This document shows positions 16,800 through 27,736 of a stretch of 64,000 bases of DNA, piece by piece. Where the stretch lies: NCBI RefSeq assembly GCF_017876495.1, contig NZ_JAGIOB010000001.1, positions 62,001 to 126,000 on the forward strand, given 5' to 3'. The notes below the pieces were generated by a model. That model was not told where the DNA came from, ran no database searches, and saw only the letters and a program-made list of their open reading frames with translations. The stretch's first letter is position 1. The number at the start of each line of letters is the position of its first letter. The translations under genes were made by a program, and so were the position numbers. This DNA comes from Microlunatus capsulatus (GTDB taxonomy: Bacteria; Actinomycetota; Actinomycetes; Propionibacteriales; Propionibacteriaceae).

Positions 16800-17825
16800 T
16801 CAGCCGAGGGCGGGCAGCGTGACCGGCTGCCGGGTGCGCGCCGACTCCACCGCCGCGTACGTGGTGGCGAGGCTGCCGAGGTTGTCCCGTCCGGAGATGC
16901 CCGGCTCGCGGCCCTCGCCGATCGCGGTCACGAACTCGGTGAGGCTGCCGGCCCGGTCGACCCGCGCCACGGTGGGCAGCGTCAGCGTCTCCACGGCGCC
17001 GCCCCGGCGGACGCGGACCTCGTCGGAGCGCCAGCCCTCGGGGCCGTCGCCGCGGCTGGTCCACCAGACCTCGGCGTCGGCGAAGTCCATCCGCCACTCC
17101 CCGGCCCAGGTGGTGCGCAGCCCGCTGCTCACCCAGCTGGCCCGGTAGCTGGTGACCAGGTCGCCGGACTCGACGATGCCGGCGCCCTCGGACGGCCCGG
17201 AGAACAGCGACCAGGCGGGGTCCCAGGTGCGCAGGTCGACGGCGGTGACCTCGCGGCCCAGCACCGTGCGGATGAGGTCGAAGTGGTGGATGGACATGTC
17301 CACCAGCAGCGGCTCGTCGAGGGCGTGGTGCGGCCCCGGGACGCCGTCGCCCCCGGACATCTGGCGGAAGTCGAGCGCCACCGCGTGCAGGTCGCCGTAG
17401 GTCTGCTCGGCGACGATCCGCTGCACGGCCTGGACGGCGGGGAAGAACCGGTAGTTCTGGCTGACGGCCACCGTCAGGCCACGGGCGTCGGCCAGGGCGA
17501 CGAGCTCCTCGGCCTCGGCGACGCTGGGGGCGAACGGCTTCTCGATGAGCACGTGCCGGCCCGACTCCAGCGCGGCCCGGGCGGCGGGCACGTGGCCCAA
17601 CAGGCTCGCGGTGACCAGCACGGCCTCGGGGTCGGTCGCCTCCAGGGCCTCCTCCACCGTGGTGAAGCAGCGCTCCGGGGTCGTCAGGCCGGCGGCGACG
17701 GCGAGCTCGCGCGAGCCGGCGTAGACGTCGGCGGTCCCCACCACCTCGACCTCCGGCACCTGGGGGATGACGTTCTTGGCCCAGTCCCGGCCGAAGCCGC
17801 CGAGACCCACCTGGACGAACCGCAT
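16800..17825 (-). CDS. Gfo/Idh/MocA-family NAD(P)-dependent oxidoreductase
   Basis: A 341-residue dehydrogenase. The Rossmann motif is GLGGFGRDW at residues 7-15. The catalytic EKPFAPS (Glu-Lys-Pro) is near residue 95, and DMSIHHFDLIR, with the conserved His of the active site, near 175. The family oxidises or reduces sugars, inositols and related polyols; no neighbour points to a substrate. It starts at ATG 17823-17825. The gene stands alone between the VOC and DHFR-fold genes, with a ~170-base spacer upstream that shows only GC-rich sequence. Confidence 0.88.
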   Translation of the reverse strand: MRFVQVGLGGFGRDWAKNVIPQVPEVEVVGTADVYAGSRELAVAAGLTTPERCFTTVEEALEATDPEAVLVTASLLGHVPAARAALESGRHVLIEKPFAPSVAEAEELVALADARGLTVAVSQNYRFFPAVQAVQRIVAEQTYGDLHAVALDFRQMSGGDGVPGPHHALDEPLLVDMSIHHFDLIRTVLGREVTAVDLRTWDPAWSLFSGPSEGAGIVESGDLVTSYRASWVSSGLRTTWAGEWRMDFADAEVWWTSRGDGPEGWRSDEVRVRRGGAVETLTLPTVARVDRAGSLTEFVTAIGEGREPGISGRDNLGSLATTYAAVESARTRQPVTLPALG

Positions 17826-17994
17826 GCCGAGCTCCCTCTTCCTGTTCCTGCGACGTGCTCACCGGCCCGTCGCGGGCGCGACCGCGGGGTCGCCGCCGGG
17901 GGCCGGGAGCGTGCTGAGGGGTCCAGGCTGCCAGGCCGGGTGCGGCGGCGCGCACCCGGCCCTCGGCCGCCCCGGTCTGCCGCTGCCCGGCGGC

Positions 17995-18633
17995 TCAGCG
18001 CTCCAGGCCGCGGTCGGGGGCTCCCATGTCGCCGGTGCCCGGTGTGCCCTCCGCGAGCCCGTAGCGGAGGTGGACGGTGCCGCTGGGGCCGGCGACGGGT
18101 GGCTCCAGCAGCGTGAGGTTGGTGGGCACGGCGCCGCCGGCGAAGACCCTCTTGCCGACGCCCAGGACGACCGGGTGCAGCCACAGGTCCAGCCGGTCGA
18201 CCAGCCGCTCGCGCAGCAGCGTCTGCACCAGGTCGAGGCTGCCGACGACGGCGACGTGCTCGTGCTCCTCGCGGACCCGGCGCACCGCCGCCGCCAGGTC
18301 GGGCCCCAGCTGCTCCGAGCCCGCCCAGCCCAGCGCGGGGGTGCCGCGGGAGGCGACGTACTTCGGCACCCGGTTGAACAGCGCGGCGATGCCGTCGTCC
18401 GGCCCGCCCTGCTGGTGGGGCCAGTAGGCGGCGAAGATGTCGTAGGTCCGGCGGCCGAGCAGCAGCGCGTCCGTGCCGGCGTAGGCGGCGGCCACCTGCG
18501 CCCCGGCCAATTCGTCGAGCAGCGGCGCCTGCCAGCCGCCGAAGGGGAAGTCCTCCGGGTCCTCGGTCGGGCTGCCGGGCGACTGGCCGACGAGGTCGAG
18601 GGTGGCGAACAGCTCGACGTGGACAAGTCCCAC
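17995..18633 (-). CDS. Dihydrofolate reductase-fold (RibD C-terminal-like) protein
   Basis: A 212-residue protein of the RibD-C/DHFR-like reductase family. Signs are the N-terminal LVHVELFATLDLVG strand, DALLLGRRTYDIFA (nucleotide-binding loop), VVGSLDLVQTLLRERLVDRLDL and HPVVLGVGKRVF. Members bind NADPH; most have no known substrate. The start is GTG 18631-18633, preceded by an AGGAGG site. A TAGGTT -10 candidate (rc 18698-18703) would give a ~65-base leader made of CCACC-rich sequence. A second member of the family lies at 19458-20102. Confidence 0.82.
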   Translation of the reverse strand: MGLVHVELFATLDLVGQSPGSPTEDPEDFPFGGWQAPLLDELAGAQVAAAYAGTDALLLGRRTYDIFAAYWPHQQGGPDDGIAALFNRVPKYVASRGTPALGWAGSEQLGPDLAAAVRRVREEHEHVAVVGSLDLVQTLLRERLVDRLDLWLHPVVLGVGKRVFAGGAVPTNLTLLEPPVAGPSGTVHLRYGLAEGTPGTGDMGAPDRGLER

Positions 18634-18639
18634 GGGGTG

Positions 18640-18692
18640 CCTCCTGGTGGGTCGTGGGTGGGTGGTTCCTGGGTGGTGGGCCCTGGGTGGTG
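18640..18692. repeat. Short GGTGG-rich direct repeats upstream of the DHFR-fold gene
   Basis: CCTGGTGGGT followed by two copies of CCTGGGTGGTG (18668-18678 and 18682-18692). G-runs on the plus strand could form a quadruplex; the RNA leader of the minus-strand gene would be C-rich. A similar GGTGGTGG-rich tract lies just upstream of the other DHFR-fold gene, at ~20115-20142. Confidence 0.4.
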
Positions 18693-18814
18693 CTCGGAAC
18701 CTAGACCGGCCCGGGGGCCCCGGCTCATCGGCCCCGCCGCGACGACCCGTGGCCGCCGGTGCTGGCGCCGTCGGCCTGTGCGGTCGAGGATGGCGCCGTG
18801 ACCGGGGCGACGTG

Positions 18815-19450
18815 GTGAGGGTCGCACCCGGCCGCGGGGCGGGTGGCCCGCGGGTCGACGTCGGCGCGGCCTACGACGCCCGGGCGGAGGAGTACACCGC
18901 GCTGCTGGGCACACCGGACCGGCTCGCCGCCGTCGACGTGGCGCGGGTGCGGCGCTGGCGGGACGCGACGGCCGGCCCGCTGCTGGACGCGGGCTGCGGC
19001 CCGGCCGCGTGGGCGGAGGTGCTGCAGGGCGCGGACGCGCGGGTCGTCGTCGGGGTCGACCTCTCCGGCCGGTTCCTGACGAGCGCCCGTCGCCGGTGCC
19101 CGCGGCTGCCGCTGCTCCGCGGCTCGCTGGCGGCGCTGCCGCTGCGCGACGCCGCCGTCGGCGGGGTGCTGGCCTGGTACTCGGCCCTGCACACCCCGCC
19201 CGCGGAGCTGCCGCAGCTCCTCGGCGAGCTGGGGCGGGTGCTCCGGCCCGGCGGCTCGCTGCTGCTGGGCTTCGTGGACGGCCCCGCCGGCGAGCCGTTC
19301 GACCACGCGGTGCTCACCGCCTGGTCGTGGACGACGGAGGCCCTGGCCCCGCTGCTGGACGGGGCCGGCCTGGCCGTCGTCGAGCACGAGCAGCGCCGGG
19401 ACCCCGGCCAGCGCCCGCACGGCGCGCTGGTCGCCCGCCGCCGGACCTGA
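18815..19450 (+). CDS. Class I SAM-dependent methyltransferase
   Basis: About 211 residues. VGAAYDARAEEYTALLG opens the domain. LLDAGCGPAAWAEVL is motif I, the SAM-binding loop. VVGVDLSGRFL carries the acidic ribose-binding residue, and LGRVLRPGGSLLLGFVDG is the late beta-strand motif of ubiE-like methyltransferases. The substrate is not predictable. The start is uncertain: GTG at 18815 is preceded by GGGG at 7 bases, and GTG at 18812 is equally in frame. The end converges with a minus-strand DHFR-fold gene 7 bases away. Confidence 0.8.
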   Translation: MRVAPGRGAGGPRVDVGAAYDARAEEYTALLGTPDRLAAVDVARVRRWRDATAGPLLDAGCGPAAWAEVLQGADARVVVGVDLSGRFLTSARRRCPRLPLLRGSLAALPLRDAAVGGVLAWYSALHTPPAELPQLLGELGRVLRPGGSLLLGFVDGPAGEPFDHAVLTAWSWTTEALAPLLDGAGLAVVEHEQRRDPGQRPHGALVARRRT

Positions 19451-19457
19451 GGCCGGC

Positions 19458-20102
19458 TCAGCGCCGCCAGAGCAGGTGGTGCACCACGCCGCTCGGGCTG
19501 GGCACCACGTCGTGGTGGAAGCGGTCGTCCAGCACGTCGGGGCTCTCCCACAGCCGGCTGCCGGCGCCCAGCACCACCGGGGACACGACGACGTGCAGGG
19601 TGTCGACGAGGTCGGCGTCGAGGAACGCCCGGACGGTCTCCGCGCCGCCGCCGAGGCGGACGTCCAGGCCGCCGGCGGCCGCGCGGGCCTGCGCGAGCAC
19701 CTCGGGCGGGTCGCCCCCGACGAAGTGGAACGTGGTGGCGCCCAGGGTGAACGAGGGCCGTGGGTGGTGGGTGAGGACGAACACCGGCGTGCGGAAGGGC
19801 GGCTCGTCGCCCCACCACCCCTGCCAGTCGTGGTCGGCCCACGGCCCGCGCTGCGGCCCGAACTTGTGCCGGCCCATGATCTCGGCGCCGATGCCGTGGT
19901 GGAAGTCGCCGGCGAGGCGGTCGTCGAGGCCGCGGGTCGCGCCGGGCCCGGTCGGGCCGGGGAAGCTCGCCGTGGCCAGGGCCCAGGCCATCAGCTCGCG
20001 CGGGTCGGCGTGCCCGAAGGGCCGTTCCAGCGACTGGCCGGTGCCCGCGCCGTAGCCGTCGGCGGACACGGTGAAGTTCTGCAGGCGCAGCAGCTGGGTC
20101 AC
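19458..20102 (-). CDS. Dihydrofolate reductase-fold (RibD C-terminal-like) protein
   Basis: A 214-residue member of the DHFR-like family. LLRLQNFTVSADGYGAG at the N-terminus, GAEIMGRHKFG, the turn FRTPVFVLTHHPR, LGGGAETVRAFLDADLVD and SPVVLGAGSRLW are typical of the NADPH-binding core. The physiological substrate is unknown. It starts at GTG 20100-20102 after a GAGGGAGC ribosome-binding site. The leader upstream is a run of CCACCACC-type repeats. Confidence 0.82.
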   Translation of the reverse strand: MTQLLRLQNFTVSADGYGAGTGQSLERPFGHADPRELMAWALATASFPGPTGPGATRGLDDRLAGDFHHGIGAEIMGRHKFGPQRGPWADHDWQGWWGDEPPFRTPVFVLTHHPRPSFTLGATTFHFVGGDPPEVLAQARAAAGGLDVRLGGGAETVRAFLDADLVDTLHVVVSPVVLGAGSRLWESPDVLDDRFHHDVVPSPSGVVHHLLWRR

Positions 20103-20177
20103 GGGCGCTCCCTCGGTGGTGGTCGTGGCGGTGGTGGTGGTCTCAGCAGCCGTACCGACCGCGGCGCTCGGACGAAC

Positions 20178-21437
20178 TCATCGGGCGTCGGCCGGCGGGG
20201 CCGGGGCCGCCGCGGCGCGGACCGCCCGCTGCCGGACGACGGCCTGGACGGCCAGACCCGCGGCGGCGACCAGGCAGAGGGCGGCGGGCACCCCGAAGAC
20301 GCCGGGGACGCCGAACCAGCCGACGCCCAGGCCGCCGGCGACGCCGCCGATGGCGGCCGAGAAGCGGATGGCCGAGAAGTACAGCGAGGACGCCATCCCG
20401 ATGCCGGTCGGGTAGAGGTCCTGGGCGACGGTGATGCCGATCCCGCCGAGCGTGGCCCACATCGCCGCGTTCAGCAGGGTGGCCCCGATCAGGACGAGCT
20501 CGCTGCCGGCCAGCATGAAGCCGAGGTTCGCGACCACGCCCAGCAGGACGTTGACCACCACCAGCCGGTGCGCGCCGAACCGGTCGGCGAGCGCTCCCAT
20601 CAGCGGGATGAAGAGCAGCATGCCCACCGACTGCGCCGAGATCACCACGCCGCGGAGCCAGTCCGGCGTGCCCAGCTGGAGCTCCATGTACAGCGGGAGG
20701 TAGGCGAACTTGATGGTGTCGCCGCACATCGCCAGCACCCCCAGGCCGAGGAACGCCAGCAGGGGCAGCAGGCTGGCCGGCCGGGCGGGCCCGGTCGCCC
20801 CCGGCGCCACCGCGGTCCCGGCCGCGGCCCGCGGGACCCGCTGACCCAGCACCGGCAGGGCCTGCAGGAGCGTGCAGACGCCGGCGGCGACCAGCGTCCA
20901 GCGCAGGCCGGCCACTCCGCCGAGGACGCTGCCCACCAGGGGGCCGGTCATGAAGCCGGCGCTGAAGCCCAGCCGCACCGTCGAGACCACCCGGTTGTCC
21001 GCGCCGGACGGCTCGTGGGTCAGCTGGTCCCGGACGGCGGCGAAGATCAGGGCGCTGGTCGCGCCGGCGAAGCCCAGCACCGTCAGGTTGACCAGGAACG
21101 CCATCCAGACCTGCGTCGTGGAGGCCATCGCCAGCCAGCCCACCAGGCCCACGACCGCGCCGACCCGGAACAGCGTCAGCCGGTCGGCCATCCGGTCCGA
21201 CCAGCGGCCCACGAAGAACCCGAGGACGGGGGCGGCCAGGTTGGTGAGGAAGAAGAGCCCGGCGACGGGCAGCGAGGCGCCCAGGTCCTCCACCAGGAAC
21301 AGCGAGAGCTGGGGCATGGCCACCGAGATGCCCAGGCCGCCGAGGAAGAGGCTCAGCACCGCCCGGCGGTAGAGCCGGGAGCCGAGCACGAGCCCGACGG
21401 CGGAGGCGGGCTTCGCCTCGACGGCCGTCTCGGACAC
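20178..21437 (-). CDS. MFS transporter, sugar-efflux (Set-like) type
   Basis: A 419-residue protein with about 12 transmembrane segments. FLFFLTNLAAPV-type helices and GRWSDRMADR in loop 2-3 mark the MFS; ADRFGAHRLV is the matching second-half loop. The layout resembles SetA-type sugar efflux proteins. Cargo is unproven. It starts at GTG 21435-21437, with a TACGCT box 6 bases upstream, so the transcript is probably leaderless. No functional neighbour: the next gene, on the other strand, is a secreted nuclease. Confidence 0.82.
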   Translation of the reverse strand: MSETAVEAKPASAVGLVLGSRLYRRAVLSLFLGGLGISVAMPQLSLFLVEDLGASLPVAGLFFLTNLAAPVLGFFVGRWSDRMADRLTLFRVGAVVGLVGWLAMASTTQVWMAFLVNLTVLGFAGATSALIFAAVRDQLTHEPSGADNRVVSTVRLGFSAGFMTGPLVGSVLGGVAGLRWTLVAAGVCTLLQALPVLGQRVPRAAAGTAVAPGATGPARPASLLPLLAFLGLGVLAMCGDTIKFAYLPLYMELQLGTPDWLRGVVISAQSVGMLLFIPLMGALADRFGAHRLVVVNVLLGVVANLGFMLAGSELVLIGATLLNAAMWATLGGIGITVAQDLYPTGIGMASSLYFSAIRFSAAIGGVAGGLGVGWFGVPGVFGVPAALCLVAAAGLAVQAVVRQRAVRAAAAPAPPADAR

Positions 21438-21443
21438 CCGGTC

Positions 21444-21449
21444 AGCGTA
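21444..21449 (-). promoter_or_regulatory. Leaderless promoter (TACGCT) of the MFS gene
   Basis: On the minus strand TACGCT ends 6 bases before the GTG start. No ribosome-binding site lies between. Confidence 0.45.
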
Positions 21450-21566
21450 GACGTCCGCGCGCGGCCCCCGGACCGCGCCCCGAGCCCGTCGCCGGGGCGC
21501 AGGTCAAGCGTTGACCTCCGATCACCCGCGGGTGGTACAAGTGAGCCTCCCCCACCCAGGAGAGCC

Positions 21567-24182
<2,616 letters not shown>

Positions 24183-24259
24183 CCCTCGCCCGGCGCACGG
24201 ACGCCCAGCCCGCTCACACGGGCTGGGCGCTCGTCGTCCCGGGTCCTGCTCCACCGCTG

Positions 24260-24294
24260 CCTGAGCCTGTCGAAGGCCCTTCGACGAGCTCAGG
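24260..24294. repeat. REP-like palindrome
   Basis: Near-perfect palindrome with arms CCTGAGCCTGTCGAAGG and CCTTCGACGAGCTCAGG. The same core (CTGTCGAAGG / CCTTCGACAGG) recurs at 63413-63484. Extragenic, downstream of the nuclease gene. Confidence 0.65.
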
Positions 24295-24388
24295 GCGCGG
24301 AGGGTCGCGCGCTCGGCGCACTGCGTCATCACCGCGACCGAGCCTGAGCGACCGCCGCGGAGCCCTCCCCAGCCGGGCGCGACGCCGT

Positions 24389-24394
24389 TACGCT
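24389..24394 (+). promoter_or_regulatory. Leaderless promoter (TACGCT) for the DUF2200 gene
   Basis: TACGCT lies 7 bases before the GTG at 24402, with no ribosome-binding site between. Confidence 0.45.
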
Positions 24395-24401
24395 GGCGCT
24401 C

Positions 24402-24743
24402 GTGCACCGGATCTTCACCACCAGCGTCGCCGACGTGTACCCGCACTACCTGGCCAAGGTGGAGCGGAAGGGCCGCAGCCGGCCCGAGCTGGACGAGGTG
24501 ATCGGCTGGCTGACCGGCTTCGCGCAGCCCGAGCTCGAGGCCCACCTCGCCGCGCGCACCACCTTCCAGGACTTCTTCGCCGCGGCCCGGCTGCACCCGA
24601 ACGCGACCGCCATCACCGGCTCGATCTGCGGCATCCGGGTCGAGGAGGTGGAGGACCCGCTCATGCGGCGGATCCGCTACCTCGACAAGCTCGTCGACGA
24701 GCTGGCCGGGGGCCGCCCGATGGCCAAGGTGCTGCGGGCGTGA
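24402..24743 (+). CDS. DUF2200-family protein
   Basis: A 113-residue protein that matches the DUF2200 family along its whole length: HRIFTTSVADVYPHYL at the start, EVIGWLTGF, NATAITGSICGIRVEEVEDP and IRYLDKLVDELAGG near the end. The family's function is unknown. It is small, soluble and conserved, and in many bacteria it sits beside unrelated genes. Here it shares a GTGA overlap with the following serine hydrolase gene, so the two are translated together. The GTG start has a leaderless-type promoter. Confidence 0.85.
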   Translation: MHRIFTTSVADVYPHYLAKVERKGRSRPELDEVIGWLTGFAQPELEAHLAARTTFQDFFAAARLHPNATAITGSICGIRVEEVEDPLMRRIRYLDKLVDELAGGRPMAKVLRA

Positions 24744-25909
24744 GCACCGCCGCCGGGCCCGGGGCGGACCAGCGGACGGCGCTGGAGGCCCTGCTCCGGC
24801 GCCACGTCGAGGAAGGCACCGTGCCCGGGGCCGTGGCCCTGCTCGGCGGCGAGGACGCCGAGCCGGTGGCCGTCGGCCGGCTGGCGGTGGACGGGCCGGC
24901 GATGCCGGTCGACGCCGTCGTCCGCCTCCAGTCGATGACCAAGGTGGTCACCGCCGTGGCGGCGCTGCGGGCGGTGGAGGCGGGCCACCTCGGCCTGGAC
25001 GACGCCGTCGAGCGCTGGCTGCCCGAGCTGGCCGACCGCCGGGTGCTGCGGCACCCGGCCGCCGAGGTCGACGACACCGTCCCCGCGCCCGGGCCGATCA
25101 CCCTGCGGCACCTGCTCACCTGCACCTCCGGGTACGGGATGGTCGTCGACGGCTCGCCGCTGGGCGCGGCGATGGCCGCGAACGGCACCCAGGCCGGTCC
25201 GCTGCCCTGGGCGGGCGGGGCCGACGCATGGCTGGCCCGGCTGGCGGCGCTGCCGCTCGCGTTCGCGCCGGGCACCGGCTGGCGCTACCACCACTCCTTC
25301 TCCGTCCTCGGGGTCCTGCTCGCCCGGGTCGCCGGCCGGCCCCTGGCCGACCACCTCGCCGCCGACCTCCTCGGCCCGCTGGGCCTGCGCGACACCGGGT
25401 TCTGGGTGCCGACCGACCGGCTCGACCGGCTGCCCGCGGCCTACCGCGCCGAGGACGGCGCGCTGGTCGAGACCGAGCCCGCGGGCGGCGGGCCCTACGC
25501 CGGTCCGCCGGACGTCGACGTCAGCCACGGCGAGCTGGTCTCCACCGCCGCCGACTACCACCGCTTCCTGCGGGCGCTGGCCGCCCGGACCCCCGTCGAC
25601 GGCGCCCCGCTGCTGTCGGCCGAGCACCTCGCGCTGCTCACGAGCGACCAGGTCGCCCCCGCGCTGAAGACGCCGGAGAGCTTCTTCCCCGGCTTCTGGG
25701 ACGGCACGGGTTGGGGCTTCGGCGTCGCCGTCGTCACCGCGGGGCCGGCGGCGGGGCGCTACGGCTGGTCCGGCGGCCAGGGCACGGACTTCTTCGTCGA
25801 CCCCGACGGCACCACCGGCATCCTCCTCACCCAGGTCGAGCTGGGGGAGCGGACCTGGGGGCTGCTCCAGGATTTCCAGGCGCTGCGCGACCCGGACCGG
25901 CTCAGCTGA
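24740..25909 (+). CDS. Class C beta-lactamase-fold serine hydrolase
   Basis: A 389-residue S12-family hydrolase with no signal peptide, so probably a cytoplasmic esterase or amidase rather than a resistance enzyme. SMTK near residue 65 gives the nucleophile Ser and Lys. The second motif reads YHH (in WRYHHSFSVLG) instead of the usual Tyr-x-Asn. The third motif region is GWSGGQGTDFFVDP, an HxG-like strand with Ser. GYGMVVDG and FFPGFWDGTGWGFGVAV are typical of the esterase subgroup. The GTG start (24740) overlaps the DUF2200 stop. The frame is continuous with the end at a TGA beside a possible gene remnant on the other strand. Confidence 0.85.
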   Translation: MSTAAGPGADQRTALEALLRRHVEEGTVPGAVALLGGEDAEPVAVGRLAVDGPAMPVDAVVRLQSMTKVVTAVAALRAVEAGHLGLDDAVERWLPELADRRVLRHPAAEVDDTVPAPGPITLRHLLTCTSGYGMVVDGSPLGAAMAANGTQAGPLPWAGGADAWLARLAALPLAFAPGTGWRYHHSFSVLGVLLARVAGRPLADHLAADLLGPLGLRDTGFWVPTDRLDRLPAAYRAEDGALVETEPAGGGPYAGPPDVDVSHGELVSTAADYHRFLRALAARTPVDGAPLLSAEHLALLTSDQVAPALKTPESFFPGFWDGTGWGFGVAVVTAGPAAGRYGWSGGQGTDFFVDPDGTTGILLTQVELGERTWGLLQDFQALRDPDRLS

Positions 25910-26180
25910 CGCGGTCGGCGGCCCGGAAGGCGTAGACGCAGCGCAGCCGGTGCCGGGCCAGCGCGAGGGGCAAGGGCAGCGCGGCCCGGACGGCGGCGTC
26001 GGGCCGGGAGGCCTCCAGCAGCACCGCGGACGCCCAGGACCCCGCCGTCGTCACCCCGGGTGAGTGGCGGATGAGCCGTCGACGAGGAAGCCCTCATCCA
26101 GGAGGAGGCCGTCGGGACCGTGCGGGGTGGTGACGTCGGGGTCGAGCTCGGCCCGGACGTCCCCCCAGGACCGCCGGACT
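25905..26180 (-). pseudogene. Possible decayed gene fragments
   Basis: This 285-base gap holds two short minus-strand stretches that read like protein but in different frames: one ending GFLVDGSSATHPG before a stop near 26059, then one reading AVLLEASRPDAAVRAALPL to a stop at about 25905. A GGATGAG/CTCATCC inverted repeat (26069-26075, 26093-26099) lies within it. This may be a frameshifted remnant. I do not recognise the family, and chance open reading is common at this GC content. Confidence 0.25.
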
Positions 26181-26194
26181 CCGGAGGCCGGGGC

Positions 26195-26863
26195 CTAGCG
26201 GGTGAGGCCGGGCCGCTCGTCGCGGCCGAGGGCCCGCTTCTCGACGCGGCGCCGGTCGAACCGGTTGGCGTGCCGGACCGTCAGCCAGCCCCAGCCCACG
26301 GAGCCGTGCAGCAGCAGCAGCGGCGCGCCGGCCCCGGGACGGCTGCCCACCTTGACGCTCGACATGCCCCAGGCGTTGGTCACCCGGTCGGCGTTCGCGG
26401 CCCAGTCGTCGGGCAGCACGATCGTGATGTGGCCCATCCCGCCGCTGATCTCGACGTCGACGACGGGCGCCAGCGGGGTGGCCTCCAGGCAGTCGAGCTT
26501 GACGGTGCCCAGCGCGCCGTTGAGCAGCAGGAACGGCGGCACGTCCCAGCGGCCGCTGCGGGTCGCGCTGGACCAGCCGGCGTCGAGCACCAGCGGGTCG
26601 TCGGGGGAGGTGCCGGGAGCGGTCGAGAGCCGCGCGTCCACGCCGGCCCGCGGGGAGGTGAGGGCGGAGGACGGCGGCTCCACCGGCAGGTCGGCCACCA
26701 GCGCGTCGAGGTCGGCGTAGGTCCGGGCGGCCAGGGTCCCGTCCAGCCGCGCGTCGAGCTCCTCCAGGGTGATCCGGCCCTCGGCCAGCGCGTCCTGCAG
26801 GACCGACGCGACGAGGTCGCGCTCGCGGTCGCCGATGCGGAGCTCGGGGCGCGGTGTCGACAT
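26195..26863 (-). CDS. DUF1707 protein with C-terminal beta-helix-like domain
   Basis: A 222-residue protein. Residues ~5-60 form the DUF1707 (SHOCT-like) domain: LRIGDRERDLVASVLQDAL and GRITLEELDARLDGTLAARTY. A middle linker is followed by FLLLNGALGTVKLDCLEATPL and EISGGMGHITIVLPDDW, resembling the cell-wall-active antibiotic response (LiaF-like) beta domain. Members are linked to envelope stress sensing but have no proven activity. No transmembrane helix is present, so it may associate with a membrane partner. The ATG start has TAGGCT 6 bases upstream. Confidence 0.82.
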   Translation of the reverse strand: MSTPRPELRIGDRERDLVASVLQDALAEGRITLEELDARLDGTLAARTYADLDALVADLPVEPPSSALTSPRAGVDARLSTAPGTSPDDPLVLDAGWSSATRSGRWDVPPFLLLNGALGTVKLDCLEATPLAPVVDVEISGGMGHITIVLPDDWAANADRVTNAWGMSSVKVGSRPGAGAPLLLLHGSVGWGWLTVRHANRFDRRRVEKRALGRDERPGLTR

Positions 26864-26869
26864 GGCCGC

Positions 26870-26875
26870 AGCCTA
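26870..26875 (-). promoter_or_regulatory. Leaderless promoter (TAGGCT) of the DUF1707 gene
   Basis: On the minus strand TAGGCT lies exactly 6 bases before the ATG, with no ribosome-binding site. Confidence 0.45.
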
Positions 26876-26909
26876 GCCAGCCGCGGCGGGGCCGCCTCGT
26901 CGGCCGGGG

Positions 26910-27665
26910 TCAGCCGACGGCACCGGCCAGGGCGTCGAGGTCGCGGACGGCGAAGCGGTGGTGCTCCCACTCCTCCTCCAGCACGACGTGCAGGCAGGAG
27001 CGGGTCGTCTCGGCGCCCGCGGGGTCCCACGGGTTGCGCCGCGGCGTGTCCAGCTCCTCGGCGGTGACGGTGGCGAGGAACGCGCGGACCTGGCCGACCC
27101 GGTCCGCGCGCGCGGCCAGCACCTCGGCCCATGGCGGGGTGCCGGGGGTGAGCACGGACAGGTCGAGGGGACCGCCGGACCCGGCGTCGGCGAAGGCCAG
27201 GCCGAGGGGGTGCAGCGGCTGCTCCCGCTCCAGCACGCCGCGCCCCAGCCAGGCGTCGGTGGCCAGCACCAGGTGCCGGAGCGTCTCCGCGAACGACCAC
27301 TCGTCGTCCACCCGGACGTCGGCGGTGCCCGGCGGCATCGCCTCCACGCGGGCGACGACGGCCGCCCAGCCCTGCTCCAGCGCCGCCCAGGCCTCCCGCA
27401 GGCCGTCCGGGTCGGCCGCCCGCCGCAGCGCGCGGCCGGGGAAGCGGCGGTCCAGCTCGGCCTCGACGAAGGCGATGACGTCGACGCCGTTGACGCGGAA
27501 GGAGCCGGCGTGCGGCAGCCAGGGCGCGTCGAGGTCGGCGCCCGCCAGCTCGACGCCGCGCATGACGACGCCGGACAGGTCGCTCTCGACGAAGCGCGCC
27601 CCGCGCAGGTCGGCGCCGACGAAGGTCGCCCCCTGCAGCGTGTCCGAGCGGGTGAACCTGGTCAC
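26910..27665 (-). CDS. Pentapeptide-repeat/DinB fusion protein
   Basis: A 251-residue protein. Residues ~6-45 contain several A(D/N)LxG-like pentapeptides (LQGATFVGADLRGARF, LSGVVMRGVELAGADL), enough for only about two coils. From ~60 on it reads as a DinB-like four-helix bundle: EWSFAETLRHLVLATDAWLG carries the first His, and LHVVLEEEWEHHRFAVRDL the second His group, both probable metal ligands. Activity is unknown; thiol or antibiotic modification has been proposed for relatives. The GTG start (27663-27665) follows a GGAGGAGG site, and a TAGCGT box (rc 27713-27718) may be the promoter. Confidence 0.8.
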   Translation of the reverse strand: MTRFTRSDTLQGATFVGADLRGARFVESDLSGVVMRGVELAGADLDAPWLPHAGSFRVNGVDVIAFVEAELDRRFPGRALRRAADPDGLREAWAALEQGWAAVVARVEAMPPGTADVRVDDEWSFAETLRHLVLATDAWLGRGVLEREQPLHPLGLAFADAGSGGPLDLSVLTPGTPPWAEVLAARADRVGQVRAFLATVTAEELDTPRRNPWDPAGAETTRSCLHVVLEEEWEHHRFAVRDLDALAGAVG

Positions 27666-27736
27666 GAACCCCTCCTCCTCGAGCGGTGCGGCGATGGCTG
27701 GTCGCGGCTCACGCTAGCCGCCCGCCGGCGTCCGCG

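Noticed and set aside
19476-21566. Upstream extension of the nuclease frame to 19476
   Set aside because: It would run antisense through the MFS and DHFR-fold genes; the signal peptide and ribosome site mark ATG 21567.
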